Positions 8,198 to 15,887 of a stretch of 64,000 bases of DNA are shown here, piece after piece. Source of the DNA: Desulfoferula mesophila (GTDB taxonomy: Bacteria; Desulfobacterota; Desulfarculia; Desulfarculales; Desulfarculaceae); contig NZ_AP028679.1 in NCBI RefSeq assembly GCF_037076455.1, forward strand, positions 3,363,501-3,427,500, given 5' to 3'. A program made the position numbers and the translations under genes. The first letter of the stretch is position 1. Each line of letters starts with the position of its first letter. The notes under the pieces are model-generated. The model did not search any database. It was not told the DNA's origin and saw only the letters and a list, made by a program, of their open reading frames with translations.

Positions 8198-9028
8198 CTA
8201 CAGCCCCTGGTCCAGGCGGCCCTCGGAGGCCAGGTTTTTGTAGATAAACACCATGGTGGCCATAACCGCCAGGCCCACCCCCACCTCCACGAAGAAGATG
8301 CCCAGGCTGCGGGCGGCTATGGGGTCCACCCTTAGCAGGGGGGCCAGGGCGGCGTAGTCCAGAAAGTTGCCACCCAGAGCCAGGGCCAGGGCCCCCACCC
8401 CGGCGTAGATGAACACCCCGATGGCGCTCATCAGGCCGGTGGTCACCTCGTGCAGGCGCATTTCCGCGGTGCGCAGGTCCCAGGACAGGGCGATGAGGAT
8501 GACGCTGGCCCCCAGGATCACCCCGCCCTGGAAGCCGCCGCCGGGGCTGTGGTGGCCATGGGCGATGACGTAGAGGCCGAAAAGCTGGATAAAGGGGATG
8601 AGCAAACGGCACACGTTCATCACGATCAGGTCGTGGGGGGTCCAGTCGTCGTCGATGCGCTGGAAAACCTCGGGGGCGGGCTCGCTCTCCGGAGGCTGGC
8701 TCATCTCCACGATCACCCCGGTGGCCTGGTGGCGGTAGACCCGCGTGGGCTCCGGGCGGGGCTCGCGCCGCCGCAGCAGCAGGAAGCAGGCCACCCCGGC
8801 GGTGAACACCACCGTGGTCTCGAACATGGTGTCAAAGCCCCGGTAGTCGGCCAGCACCGAGGTGACCACGTTGGGCACCGAGGTCTCCTCCAGGCTCTTT
8901 TCGATGTAGCGAGGGGATACGTGCAGGGCCGCCGGGGAGGCGGGATCACCCCAATCGGGAAAGTCCACGGTGGCCGAGATCAACAGCCCCCCCACCAGAA
9001 CCACTATGGCCAGGGCCAGTGCCTTCAA
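8198..9028 (-). CDS. MbhE-like plus MnhB-domain antiporter subunit
   Basis: A 276-residue protein. The N-terminal part (to about residue 95) resembles the C-terminal domain of MrpA, which exists as a separate MbhE subunit in membrane hydrogenases. The C-terminal part is MnhB, with HGHHSPGGGFQGGVILGAS. The two are joined by a charged linker. I place the start at TTG 9028: an AAGGAG sequence lies 6 bases upstream and the TTG overlaps the stop of the preceding gene as TTGA. The longer frame to 9226 is a shadow. The fusion agrees with a split MrpA in which D and E parts are encoded apart. Confidence 0.85.
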   Translation of the reverse strand: MKALALAIVVLVGGLLISATVDFPDWGDPASPAALHVSPRYIEKSLEETSVPNVVTSVLADYRGFDTMFETTVVFTAGVACFLLLRRREPRPEPTRVYRHQATGVIVEMSQPPESEPAPEVFQRIDDDWTPHDLIVMNVCRLLIPFIQLFGLYVIAHGHHSPGGGFQGGVILGASVILIALSWDLRTAEMRLHEVTTGLMSAIGVFIYAGVGALALALGGNFLDYAALAPLLRVDPIAARSLGIFFVEVGVGLAVMATMVFIYKNLASEGRLDQGL

Positions 9029-9270
9029 TCCTTGCTCCTTCGGCTGGTGCGAAATACCGCGGCCACGAAAAACACGGTGCTCACCCCCGCCCCCACCGAG
9101 GCCTCGGTGAAGGCAACGTCCACCGCGCCCATCACCGCCCAGAGGATGCACATCAAAAAGCTGTAAGCCCCGAAGAGGATGGCCGCGCTCATGAGATCCT
9201 TGACCGCCAGGGCCCCCACCGCGCACACCACCACCAGGATCAACACGGCCAAGTCGATCTGCCAGATCAT
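9025..9270 (-). CDS. MbhD-like antiporter subunit (DUF4040)
   Basis: An 81-residue protein with three hydrophobic helices, matching the DUF4040/MbhD family, which corresponds to a short piece of the MrpA C-terminus. The segment VDVAFTEASVGAGVSTVFF is its hallmark, with a buried Glu thought to take part in the ion path. Overlaps of 4 bases with both neighbours suggest coupled translation. It is a membrane subunit of the antiporter complex. Confidence 0.9.
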   Translation of the reverse strand: MIWQIDLAVLILVVVCAVGALAVKDLMSAAILFGAYSFLMCILWAVMGAVDVAFTEASVGAGVSTVFFVAAVFRTSRRSKD

Positions 9271-9596
9271 GATCCCGCCCCCGCCTTGGGCTTTTGCCAG
9301 GCCGCCTGCCCCGCCCGGATGCCCGCGTCCACGATGGCGTGGGTGGCGGTGGGGCTGGCCAGGAAATAGAACACCACGATCAGGGCGATCTTGATGGCCA
9401 CCAAAACGTCGTCCAGGTTGAAGGGGTAAAGGTGATACAGGGCCAGGGCCCCCAGCATCAGGAAGCTGCCCAGGGTGTCCATCTTGCCCGCCGGGTGCAG
9501 GCGGGAGTAAAAGTCTGGGAAGCGCAGGATGCCCACCGCGCCGCCGGCGAAGAACACCAGCCCCGCACCCAGGAGTATGGCCACCACCAGGTTCAT
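9267..9596 (-). CDS. mnhG: Monovalent cation/proton antiporter subunit G
   Basis: A 109-residue protein with three helices, of the MnhG/PhaG family. The signature FYSRLHPAGKMDTLGSF is present, followed by the third helix and the TATHAIVDAG tail typical for MnhG. The start is ATG 9596; the longer frame to 9854 is antisense to nothing real but overlaps mnhF in another frame. It follows mnhF after 20 bases and overlaps the MbhD gene by 4. Confidence 0.93.
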   Translation of the reverse strand: MNLVVAILLGAGLVFFAGGAVGILRFPDFYSRLHPAGKMDTLGSFLMLGALALYHLYPFNLDDVLVAIKIALIVVFYFLASPTATHAIVDAGIRAGQAAWQKPKAGAGS

Positions 9597-9616
9597 GGCT
9601 AGCGACTCCCCTCCCC

Positions 9617-9889
9617 TCAGCGCCCCAGGCCGCCGCGCTTCTGGAAATAGCGCGACGCGGCCAACACGGCCACGAAGTTCAACAGGGCATAGGCCAGGGC
9701 GATGTCCACGAACATGTCCACCCGGTGGAACAACAGCCCCACCAGCACCAAAAGCACCGTGGTCTTGCTGCCCACGGCGTTGACCCCGATAAGCCGGTCC
9801 AAGACGCTGGGCCCCAGCACCGCCCGCCAGAGCGAGAGCACCATGATTAGGCACAGGATCAAACCGGCATAGAGAAAGACCTTGTCCAT
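9617..9889 (-). CDS. mnhF: Monovalent cation/proton antiporter subunit F
   Basis: A 90-residue protein with three helices, of the MnhF/PhaF family. The conserved block GPSVLDRLIGVNAVGSKT and the DIALAYALLNF helix are present. The ATG at 9889 shares its first base with the stop of mnhE (TGATG), so the pair is translationally coupled. It is a small membrane subunit of the antiporter. Confidence 0.93.
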   Translation of the reverse strand: MDKVFLYAGLILCLIMVLSLWRAVLGPSVLDRLIGVNAVGSKTTVLLVLVGLLFHRVDMFVDIALAYALLNFVAVLAASRYFQKRGGLGR

Positions 9890-10458
9890 CAATCCTCCCC
9901 GAAGGTGCGCGCCAGGCGCTCCTCCATTTCCCCGGGCAGGGCCTCGCCGGAAAAGCGGTCGATGGCGTGCACCACGAAATCGCCGTCCGGGCTCACCCGG
10001 ACGGTGATGGTGCCCGGGGTAAGGGTTATGGAATTGGCGAAGGCCAACAGGGCCATCTCGCCCTTTAGCTTGCTGCGGAAGCGGACCATGTGGGGATCGA
10101 TGAGTTGGGGCATGCGGGGGTGGAAGGTGAGGTAGAGGAGGTGCAGGTTGGCCAGAAAGATCTGGTAGAGCAACCAAGGCACGTAGAGGGGGAAGCGCCA
10201 CCACAGGCGCAGGGTGCGGAGGGGATGGGGGGCGTGGGGGAAGAGCAGGTCTCCGGAGAAAAAGGAGACCAGGGCGCAGGATATGACTCCCAGGGTGAGG
10301 TGGAAGGCGTCGAAGCGCCCGGACAACACCACCCAAAGGAGCATAAGCGTGGGGAAGATGAAGATGAAGGTGTAAAAGCGGCGGGCGGTTCTGGTTTGGC
10401 CGGAGACTACGCGCGCTTCGGCCTGATAGCGCTCCTCGGCAGTTGGCGGTTGCGGCAT
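9889..10458 (-). CDS. mnhE: Monovalent cation/proton antiporter subunit E
   Basis: A 189-residue protein of the MnhE family and the first gene of the 11-gene operon reaching to 2676. The N-terminal helices contain MLLWVVLSGRFDAFHLTLGV; a conserved segment LYQIFLANLHLLYLTFHP follows, then SITLTPGTITVRVSPDG and the domain end near SGEALPGEMEERL. All are typical MnhE features. The ATG is at 10458, after an untranslated region with an inverted repeat at 10595-10629. Confidence 0.92.
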   Translation of the reverse strand: MPQPPTAEERYQAEARVVSGQTRTARRFYTFIFIFPTLMLLWVVLSGRFDAFHLTLGVISCALVSFFSGDLLFPHAPHPLRTLRLWWRFPLYVPWLLYQIFLANLHLLYLTFHPRMPQLIDPHMVRFRSKLKGEMALLAFANSITLTPGTITVRVSPDGDFVVHAIDRFSGEALPGEMEERLARTFGED

Positions 10459-10594
10459 GGGCGTTCACCTCTCGCGGCCGCGGCAAGTCGGGGCGGCCTC
10501 GCTGCAGAACGCCGGGGGCGGGTTCGAGCCATGCTGCTTATTTTTTGCCTTGGGGCGTCCTCGTAGTCTCTGATCGGTTATCGCTTATGCTTGG

Positions 10595-10629
10595 CGCCGG
10601 AAAGCGGGCCCGGCCCGGCGTTTCCGGCG
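10595..10629. repeat. Inverted repeat upstream of the antiporter operon
   Basis: The arms CGCCGGAAA (10595-10603) and TTTCCGGCG (10621-10629) are perfect complements around a 17-base GC-rich loop. It lies between the antiporter operon (minus, starting at 10458) and the kinase-like genes (plus, from 10825), within a 366-base gene-free stretch. No T-run follows on either side, so it is not a plain terminator; it could be a leader hairpin or an operator. Confidence 0.4.
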
Positions 10630-10711
10630 GCAAATTACCACCTGAAATCCAGTATAGGTGAGCCGCGCGGCCCTTGGCAACCGGTGAATGGGGAGTGCCT
10701 CACGGGGGCGA

Positions 10712-10741
10712 TTGCCAGGGGACTTGGGCATGGTTTATGAT
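10712..10741 (+). promoter_or_regulatory. Candidate sigma-70 promoter for the kinase-like genes
   Basis: TTGCCA at 10712-10717 and TATGAT at 10736-10741 are separated by 18 bases, a fair match to the housekeeping promoter. Transcription would begin near 10749, about 75 bases before the ATG at 10825, which is preceded by AAGGAGG. It would drive the plus-strand genes to 12872. Confidence 0.45.
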
Positions 10742-10824
10742 GAAGATACCAAAGCTGGTTACCATCAAGAAACAATCGCGGGCAAGGGAGAGTCCTGGAA
10801 AAACCAAGGCAAGGAGGTCGGCGC

Positions 10825-11460
10825 ATGGCGGTGGTCAGCATCTCGCGGCAGTTCGGGGCCGGGGGGAGAACCTTGGGGACTCTGGTGGCAGCCGAGTTGG
10901 GCTACCACTTTCTGCATGAATCCCAACTGGACCAACTGGCCGACAAAGCGGCCGGAGGACCTCCCGGCGACGAGGCGGGGCACAGCCAATACCATCGCCA
11001 GGTGGTGGAGTTGCTCACCTCGCTGGCTCCCAGCAACTTCATGGATCGCTGGACCAGCAAACAAGGCGACGACAAGGACCACATACAGCGGTTGAGCCAG
11101 GTGATCCAGGAGTTGGCCGATGAGGGCAAGGTGGTCATGCTGGGCCGGGGCAGCCAGTTCATCCTGCGCTATCGGCCGGACACGGTGCGCGTGCTCTTGG
11201 TGGCCGAACTGCCCCACCGCATCGGTTTCATGACCATGAATTACAACCTGGACCAGGCCGCGGCCAAGAGCCTCATCCAAGAGGCGGACAAGAAACGCGC
11301 CCGTTTTTTGAACAACTTCTATCCCGGTGAGCCGGACGAAGCCAGCCTATATCACCTGGTGCTTAACACCAGCTTGCTGTCCCTGGAGGGGGCCACCAAA
11401 CAAGTCACCAAACTTGTCAGACGCATCGACGCTGATTTTAAAAAGCAGGCTTTGGCTTAA
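10825..11460 (+). CDS. Cytidylate kinase-like family protein
   Basis: A 211-residue protein of the Cytidylate_kin2 (cytidylate kinase-like) family, often found in Desulfobacterota. The N-terminal ISRQFGAGGRTLG takes the place of a P-loop, and the core GRGSQFILRYRPDTVRVLLV is shared with the next gene. It lacks the canonical GxxGxGK(S/T) sequence of true CMP kinase, so activity on CMP is uncertain. AAGGAGG lies 6 bases before the ATG. The gene and its downstream paralogue (54 bases away) are clearly related through most of their length and arose by duplication. Confidence 0.85.
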   Translation: MAVVSISRQFGAGGRTLGTLVAAELGYHFLHESQLDQLADKAAGGPPGDEAGHSQYHRQVVELLTSLAPSNFMDRWTSKQGDDKDHIQRLSQVIQELADEGKVVMLGRGSQFILRYRPDTVRVLLVAELPHRIGFMTMNYNLDQAAAKSLIQEADKKRARFLNNFYPGEPDEASLYHLVLNTSLLSLEGATKQVTKLVRRIDADFKKQALA

Positions 11461-11514
11461 GGCGGGCCGCGGGAGGGCGGCAAGAGCCAAACCACACTCA
11501 AGTGGAGTAGCTAT

Positions 11515-12159
11515 ATGGCGGTGCTGACGATTTCCAGGCAGTTCGGAGCGGGCGGCAAGACCCTGGGCGCCCGGGTGGCCCAACGGTTGGGATACCAGTT
11601 CGTGGACGAGGCCCTCATGCACAAGGTGGCGGAAAAGGCCAACGTATCCATCAAATGGGTGGAGGGCGTGGAACGCGAGGCCGGCGGCCACCTCATGCGC
11701 TTTCTCTCCACCCTGGTGCCCTCCAGCTTCATCGACCGCCACCTGGGGGAGAGCGGCTCGGACTTCGACGAGAAGCGCTATGTGGAGTTCCTCACCAGGA
11801 TCATCGAAGACCTGGCCAAGGAAGACAACGTGGTGATCCTGGGCCGGGGCAGCCAGTTCATCCTGCGCCGCGACCCCAACGCGCTCAGGGTGCTATTGGT
11901 GGCCGAGCGGGCCGACCGCATCAAGTTCATGGTGGACAACTACAAGATGGAACCGGACAAGGCCGAGGCCATGATCAACCGCGAGACCCGCAAGCGCGAA
12001 CGTTATCTGGCCAACTTCCACCAAGGCGATCCCAACGATCCCAGCCTGTACCACATGGTGCTCAACACCAGCCTGGTGCCCCTGGAAGCCGCGGAAGAAC
12101 AGATTACCGAGTTGGTGCTCAACGCCGTGGACCTCACGGCCGCGCCCATCTGGGACTAA
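11515..12159 (+). CDS. Cytidylate kinase-like family protein (tandem paralogue)
   Basis: A 214-residue paralogue of the preceding gene, with ISRQFGAGGKTLG at the N-terminus and GRGSQFILRRDPNALRVLLV in the middle; both proteins share SLYHMVLNTS or SLYHLVLNTS near the C-terminus. The nucleotide-binding loop is non-canonical in the same way. A short GTGGAG ribosome site precedes the ATG. The two genes probably share one transcript that may run on to the TorD-like gene, although a hairpin at 12167-12200 intervenes. Confidence 0.85.
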   Translation: MAVLTISRQFGAGGKTLGARVAQRLGYQFVDEALMHKVAEKANVSIKWVEGVEREAGGHLMRFLSTLVPSSFIDRHLGESGSDFDEKRYVEFLTRIIEDLAKEDNVVILGRGSQFILRRDPNALRVLLVAERADRIKFMVDNYKMEPDKAEAMINRETRKRERYLANFHQGDPNDPSLYHMVLNTSLVPLEAAEEQITELVLNAVDLTAAPIWD

Positions 12160-12166
12160 AACGCCA

Positions 12167-12200
12167 ACGCCCGGACGGCGCATTGCGCCGGCCCGGGCGT
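12167..12200 (+). terminator. Hairpin after the second kinase-like gene
   Basis: The outer arms ACGCCCGG (12167-12174) and CCGGGCGT (12193-12200) pair perfectly, and an inner GGCGC/GCGCC pair extends the stem. Only a short TCGTTT follows, so termination would be partial. It sits between two same-strand genes and may lower expression of the chaperone gene. Confidence 0.4.
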
Positions 12201-12218
12201 CGTTTCCGACGAGGATCC

Positions 12219-12872
12219 ATGCCCCCTGAAAAACCTCCGCTCCGGAATAAAGAGACGCTTTTGGACGGCCTAAGCATGCTGGCCCGGTTTTACTGGGGCC
12301 CGGATCAGGAATTGTGCGAGGATTTGGCTAGCCCGGCCTACCGCGACCTCTTCAGCCGCCTGGCCCGGATCGTGCCCGACGCCGCGCCCACTCTGCGCTC
12401 CATACAAGCCTACCTGCAAAACGCCCCGTCCTCCGAGGCCCTGTGCCTGGAGTTGGAGACCGCCTACGTGGCCACCCACGTCAACCCTCCGGCGGGAAAC
12501 GGCGCGCCCTTGTATCACTCCTGCTACGTGGGGGACGGCCTGGTGATGGGCCCGCCCGCCGGGGCCATGGCCCTGCGCCTGGAACAGGCCGGGCTGAGCT
12601 TGGGGGAAAAGAGCGGCGAGCCGCCGGACCATCTGGCCGTGGAGTTGGAGTACCTGATCTTCATCCTGGAGGAGGGGCTGGCCGGGCGGCGGGAGTGGGG
12701 ACTGGAAGAGGCCGGGGAGATGGCCGCGCGCTTCATGTTGCCCTGGGTCAAGGATTTCGTCATCCGCCAAGCGGAGGCTAGCAGCCCCATGCTGCCCATG
12801 TTCGCCTCGCTGCTGACGGCCATGCTGCAAGAGGTCGCCAAGGAGGCCTTTCCCTCGGAGCAACGGGCCTGA
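12219..12872 (+). CDS. TorD-like molecular chaperone for a molybdoenzyme
   Basis: A 217-residue, mostly helical protein resembling the TorD/DmsD chaperones that bind the twin-arginine leader of DMSO-reductase-family enzymes and help cofactor insertion. The central APLYHSCYVGDG region, followed by a helical block with EPPDHLAVELEYLIFILEE, corresponds to the EPxDHxxxEL motif typical of this family. The ATG at 12219 is chosen because the longer frame overlaps the kinase-like gene. It ends 4 bases from the convergent rhodanese gene. Its likely client is the molybdopterin subunit at 16638-18833, an inference from neighbourhood. Confidence 0.85.
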   Translation: MPPEKPPLRNKETLLDGLSMLARFYWGPDQELCEDLASPAYRDLFSRLARIVPDAAPTLRSIQAYLQNAPSSEALCLELETAYVATHVNPPAGNGAPLYHSCYVGDGLVMGPPAGAMALRLEQAGLSLGEKSGEPPDHLAVELEYLIFILEEGLAGRREWGLEEAGEMAARFMLPWVKDFVIRQAEASSPMLPMFASLLTAMLQEVAKEAFPSEQRA

Positions 12873-12876
12873 GCGC

Positions 12877-13926
12877 CTAGGGCGCGGGGGCCTTGGCCAA
12901 AGCCGATTTGATGCTCCTTAGCACCGCCTGGGTATCGCCGATATGCCCGGACATCATGGATAGTATCTTCCAGCGTCCCTGGGCGGTGCGCCGGATCAGG
13001 TAGGCCACGGGCAGCTCCGGTTCGCCCAGACAGTGGAAAACCTCCCGCCCCTTGTCGGCGAACAGGGGGAAGAGCACCTTCTTTTGCCGCCGAAAGCGCT
13101 TGACCTCGCGGTTGAGGCTGCCCACCCCCAGGCCCAGCATCTTCAGGCGGCCCTTGAGGGCCGGATCCTGGCCGATGTCGATGAAAAGCTGATTGTAGGA
13201 GGCCACCTCCTTGAGGCAGCCGTAGCACAGCTCGTTGTAGAGCTCCACGAACAGATAGTCGGCGGACACGTCTTCCAGGGCGAAGCTGGGCTCCTTATGC
13301 TTCAGGCCCAAATAGGCCCGGTCGCCTTCGCTGTCCAGCACCACCAAACGGCAGGAGGGGAAGTAGTCCCCCACCCGGAGCCCGCCGGGCTTGGCGTCGG
13401 CGGCCACCTGGCCCTGGGAGGCCAGCCAGCCGTGCCAACCGGCCGGGTAGCGCAGCACCTGCTTGTAGCCCATGTCCACCGCCCAACGGGCGGCGATGCC
13501 GCTGCGCAGGCAACGGAAGCTGCGGCAGTAGATGATCAGGGCCCGGTTTTTGTCCGGCCCCACCAGCTGGGCCAGGCGCTGGGCCTTGGCCGGGTCCAGG
13601 GTGGCGCGGTCGCCTAGATGAAACTCCAGGTTGACAGCGCCGGGGATATGGTCCTGGGCGTATTCGTAGTCCGGCCGTACGTCCAAAAGCACCGGCGCGG
13701 GCCGGGTGGCCAAGAGGGCCTTAAGCTGGGCGTCGTCGATTAGCTGGTAGCCGTTTTGCTTGGCCTCGGCCTGGGCCTGGGCCCACCAGGACGGAGGCTC
13801 GGCGGCCGGGGCGGCGGCGGGCAGCAAGGCGCTGAGCAGCAGCCCAAGCAAGGCGGCCAAAACGAGGCCCAGCCCCCCGCGAAGGGAGGCCGGGCCGCTG
13901 GTCGGTATGGTAAGCTCGCCGCGCAA
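12877..13926 (-). CDS. Exported rhodanese fused to a thioredoxin-fold domain
   Basis: A 349-residue protein with a signal peptide (to about residue 42, AAPAAEP). Residues 60-175 are a rhodanese domain with the loop CRSFRCLRSG, where the first Cys is the probable persulfide carrier. Residues 185-345 look like a peroxiredoxin/thioredoxin-type domain with a CYGC pair in LYNELCYGCLKEV. Rhodaneses move sulfane sulfur from thiosulfate or polysulfide; the second domain would add thiol redox chemistry. It is the last gene of the molybdoenzyme operon, 7 bases after the three-domain rhodanese gene. The substrate is not known. Confidence 0.82.
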   Translation of the reverse strand: MRGELTIPTSGPASLRGGLGLVLAALLGLLLSALLPAAAPAAEPPSWWAQAQAEAKQNGYQLIDDAQLKALLATRPAPVLLDVRPDYEYAQDHIPGAVNLEFHLGDRATLDPAKAQRLAQLVGPDKNRALIIYCRSFRCLRSGIAARWAVDMGYKQVLRYPAGWHGWLASQGQVAADAKPGGLRVGDYFPSCRLVVLDSEGDRAYLGLKHKEPSFALEDVSADYLFVELYNELCYGCLKEVASYNQLFIDIGQDPALKGRLKMLGLGVGSLNREVKRFRRQKKVLFPLFADKGREVFHCLGEPELPVAYLIRRTAQGRWKILSMMSGHIGDTQAVLRSIKSALAKAPAP

Positions 13927-13933
13927 GTTCTGG

Positions 13934-15118
13934 CTACTTGGGCGGGGCGACCTTGAAGGTGCCGTCGGCGTTGAAGGTGATCTCGCCGTCCACGTAGTAC
14001 ACGTCGGTCATGGCCGGGCGCTTGTCCTTGACCATGTAATAGGCCTCTCCGCTACGCGCGCCGGTGCCGCAGACGAACACCACCGGCTTGTCCTGGGGCA
14101 GCTGGTCCAGGGTCTTTTCCAGCTTGTCCACCGGGATGTTCTTGGAGCCCTTGATGGCGCCGGCCTTGTACTCGCCGGGATCGCGCACGTCGATCACGTA
14201 GATGCTGCCTGGATTTTTGGCCATGGTCTCCTGGAAGAAGGCGATGTCCACGCTGCCCTCTTCCTTGCCCGGCTTCAGGCTGCCCTGGGCCTGCTTGGCG
14301 GCCTGGGGAGCGGCGGCCGCGGCCACGCCCGCGCCGTAGACCTTTTTCCACTCGGGATAGCCCTTGGCAAAGACCTTGACGTTGGTGTAGCCCATGGCCT
14401 GGGCCTTGTAGGCGGCCTTGTGGCTCAGGGCGCACTTGAGCCCGTCGCAGTAGAAGATGATCAGGGCCTTCTTGTTGGCGGGCAGCAGCCCCTTCATCTT
14501 GTCAAACTGGCTGGTGGGCAGGGACAGGGCGCCGGGGATGTGGCCCTTGTCGTATTTCTTGGCCTTGGGCCGGGCGTCGATAACCAGGCCCACCTCTTTG
14601 CCGTCCACCACGGGCTTGACCGCCGCGGCCTCCACGATCACCGGGAAGGCCTTGAAGGCGGGGGCGGCCTTGGCCACCGGGTCGGGGCCCACCACGCCGA
14701 CGCCGTAGAGCTTCTTCCACTGGGGATAGCCCTCGTCGTAGACCTTGATGTTGGTGTAGCCCAGGGCCTGGGCCTTGAAGGCGGCCTTGTGGCTCAGGGC
14801 GCACTTGAGGCCGCCGCAGTAGAACACCACCAGGGCGGCCTTGTCCTTGGGCAGCTTGCCCACGTCCTTGTCGAACTGGGTGGCGGGCAGGCTAATCGCG
14901 CCGGGGATGTGGCCCTTGAGGTACTTCTTTTGATAGGGCCGGGCGTCGTAGAGATAGCCCTTGGTCTTGCCGTCCACCATGGCCTTGACAAAGGGAGCGT
15001 CCACGGTCTGGGGATAGCGTTTGAAGGCCGGCTCGTCGGCGGCCAGGGCCGGTACGGTCAATGCCACTGCCAGGAGCATGACCATGAGCGCCAAGGCGCC
15101 TTTGCTGAGAAATCTCAT
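13934..15118 (-). CDS. Exported protein with three rhodanese domains
   Basis: A 394-residue protein with a signal peptide (MRFLSKGALALMVMLLAVAL, cut near ALAADEP). Three rhodanese domains follow, at about residues 30-145, 150-270 and 280-390. The first two have nearly identical active loops, CGGLKCALSHKAA and CDGLKCALSHKAA, each with a second Cys five residues on. The third has the canonical CGTGARSG. At DNA level the first two copies are also close (around 14340-14470 and 14700-14830), which suggests a fairly recent duplication. It would act in the periplasm as a sulfur carrier with the molybdoenzyme encoded just upstream. Confidence 0.9.
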   Translation of the reverse strand: MRFLSKGALALMVMLLAVALTVPALAADEPAFKRYPQTVDAPFVKAMVDGKTKGYLYDARPYQKKYLKGHIPGAISLPATQFDKDVGKLPKDKAALVVFYCGGLKCALSHKAAFKAQALGYTNIKVYDEGYPQWKKLYGVGVVGPDPVAKAAPAFKAFPVIVEAAAVKPVVDGKEVGLVIDARPKAKKYDKGHIPGALSLPTSQFDKMKGLLPANKKALIIFYCDGLKCALSHKAAYKAQAMGYTNVKVFAKGYPEWKKVYGAGVAAAAAPQAAKQAQGSLKPGKEEGSVDIAFFQETMAKNPGSIYVIDVRDPGEYKAGAIKGSKNIPVDKLEKTLDQLPQDKPVVFVCGTGARSGEAYYMVKDKRPAMTDVYYVDGEITFNADGTFKVAPPK

Positions 15119-15155
15119 GACTGAAAACCTCCTCTAATAATCCAACCTCGAGGGT

Positions 15156-15887
15156 TTATTTTTCTTCCAGCTCCTCGTACCAGAGCTGGTGATGATGCTT
15201 GGCGTACTCGGCGGGTACCGTGCCGGTGAACATGGAGATGAAGGCCGGGCGCTCATCCTTGCTGATGGCGGCCATGTAGATGTGCACCATCAGCAGGGCG
15301 GTGGTGACGCCGGCGGCGATGAAGTGCACGGTGATGGACCACTGCACCAGCCAGACGTCGGCGGCGGTGAAGAAATACTTGCTGAACAACATGATGAAGC
15401 CGGTGCCCACCAGCACCAGGGCCCCGATGATGATGCCCTGGGCGGCCACCTTCTGGCCAGCGTTGTAATACTCCTGGGGCGGCATCTGGCCGTCGTAGCC
15501 CAGGGGCTTTACCAGCTTGGCCATCATCTTGTAGCCCAGGATCATCTGCAGGTTCTTCTTGATCATCCACTGGATGTCGCGGTTGGGCTCCAGGGTGAAG
15601 GTGTCGTGCAGGAAGGGGGCCACGAAACGGCTCAGGCCCCAGAAGAAATAGCCCACCCACACCGCCAGCCAGATCAGGGCCACCAGCCAGTGGGCCACCA
15701 GCAGATTGGCGCCGCCGCCGAACACGGCCCGCACCGCGTTGGGATAGCCGGCCCCCAGGGGGTTCAGCTCCGGGTTCTGGATGAGGGCCAGGCCGGTGAA
15801 CAGCAGAAAGAACCAGCAGGCCGCGTTGAACCAATGGATGAAGATGCCCGCCCTGGTGTGGCGGAAGATCATTTTGGGGCTACTCAT
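15156..15887 (-). CDS. Formate dehydrogenase gamma-like cytochrome b subunit
   Basis: A 243-residue integral membrane protein resembling the FdnI-type cytochrome b of formate dehydrogenases and related molybdoenzymes. Four main helices are visible, with candidate haem-ligand His in HTRAGIFIHWFN, LVAHWL, TVHFIAAG and MVHIYMA. It would pass electrons between the periplasmic Mo/FeS part and the quinone pool. The ATG at 15887 has GAGGAGG 7 bases upstream and overlaps the ferredoxin gene by 8 bases; a longer start at 15902 is less likely. Confidence 0.9.
   Translation of the reverse strand: MSSPKMIFRHTRAGIFIHWFNAACWFFLLFTGLALIQNPELNPLGAGYPNAVRAVFGGGANLLVAHWLVALIWLAVWVGYFFWGLSRFVAPFLHDTFTLEPNRDIQWMIKKNLQMILGYKMMAKLVKPLGYDGQMPPQEYYNAGQKVAAQGIIIGALVLVGTGFIMLFSKYFFTAADVWLVQWSITVHFIAAGVTTALLMVHIYMAAISKDERPAFISMFTGTVPAEYAKHHHQLWYEELEEK

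Noticed and set aside
10459-10824. Possible ion-sensing riboswitch ahead of the antiporter operon
   Set aside because: Only one inverted repeat is found; no conserved riboswitch core was recognisable.
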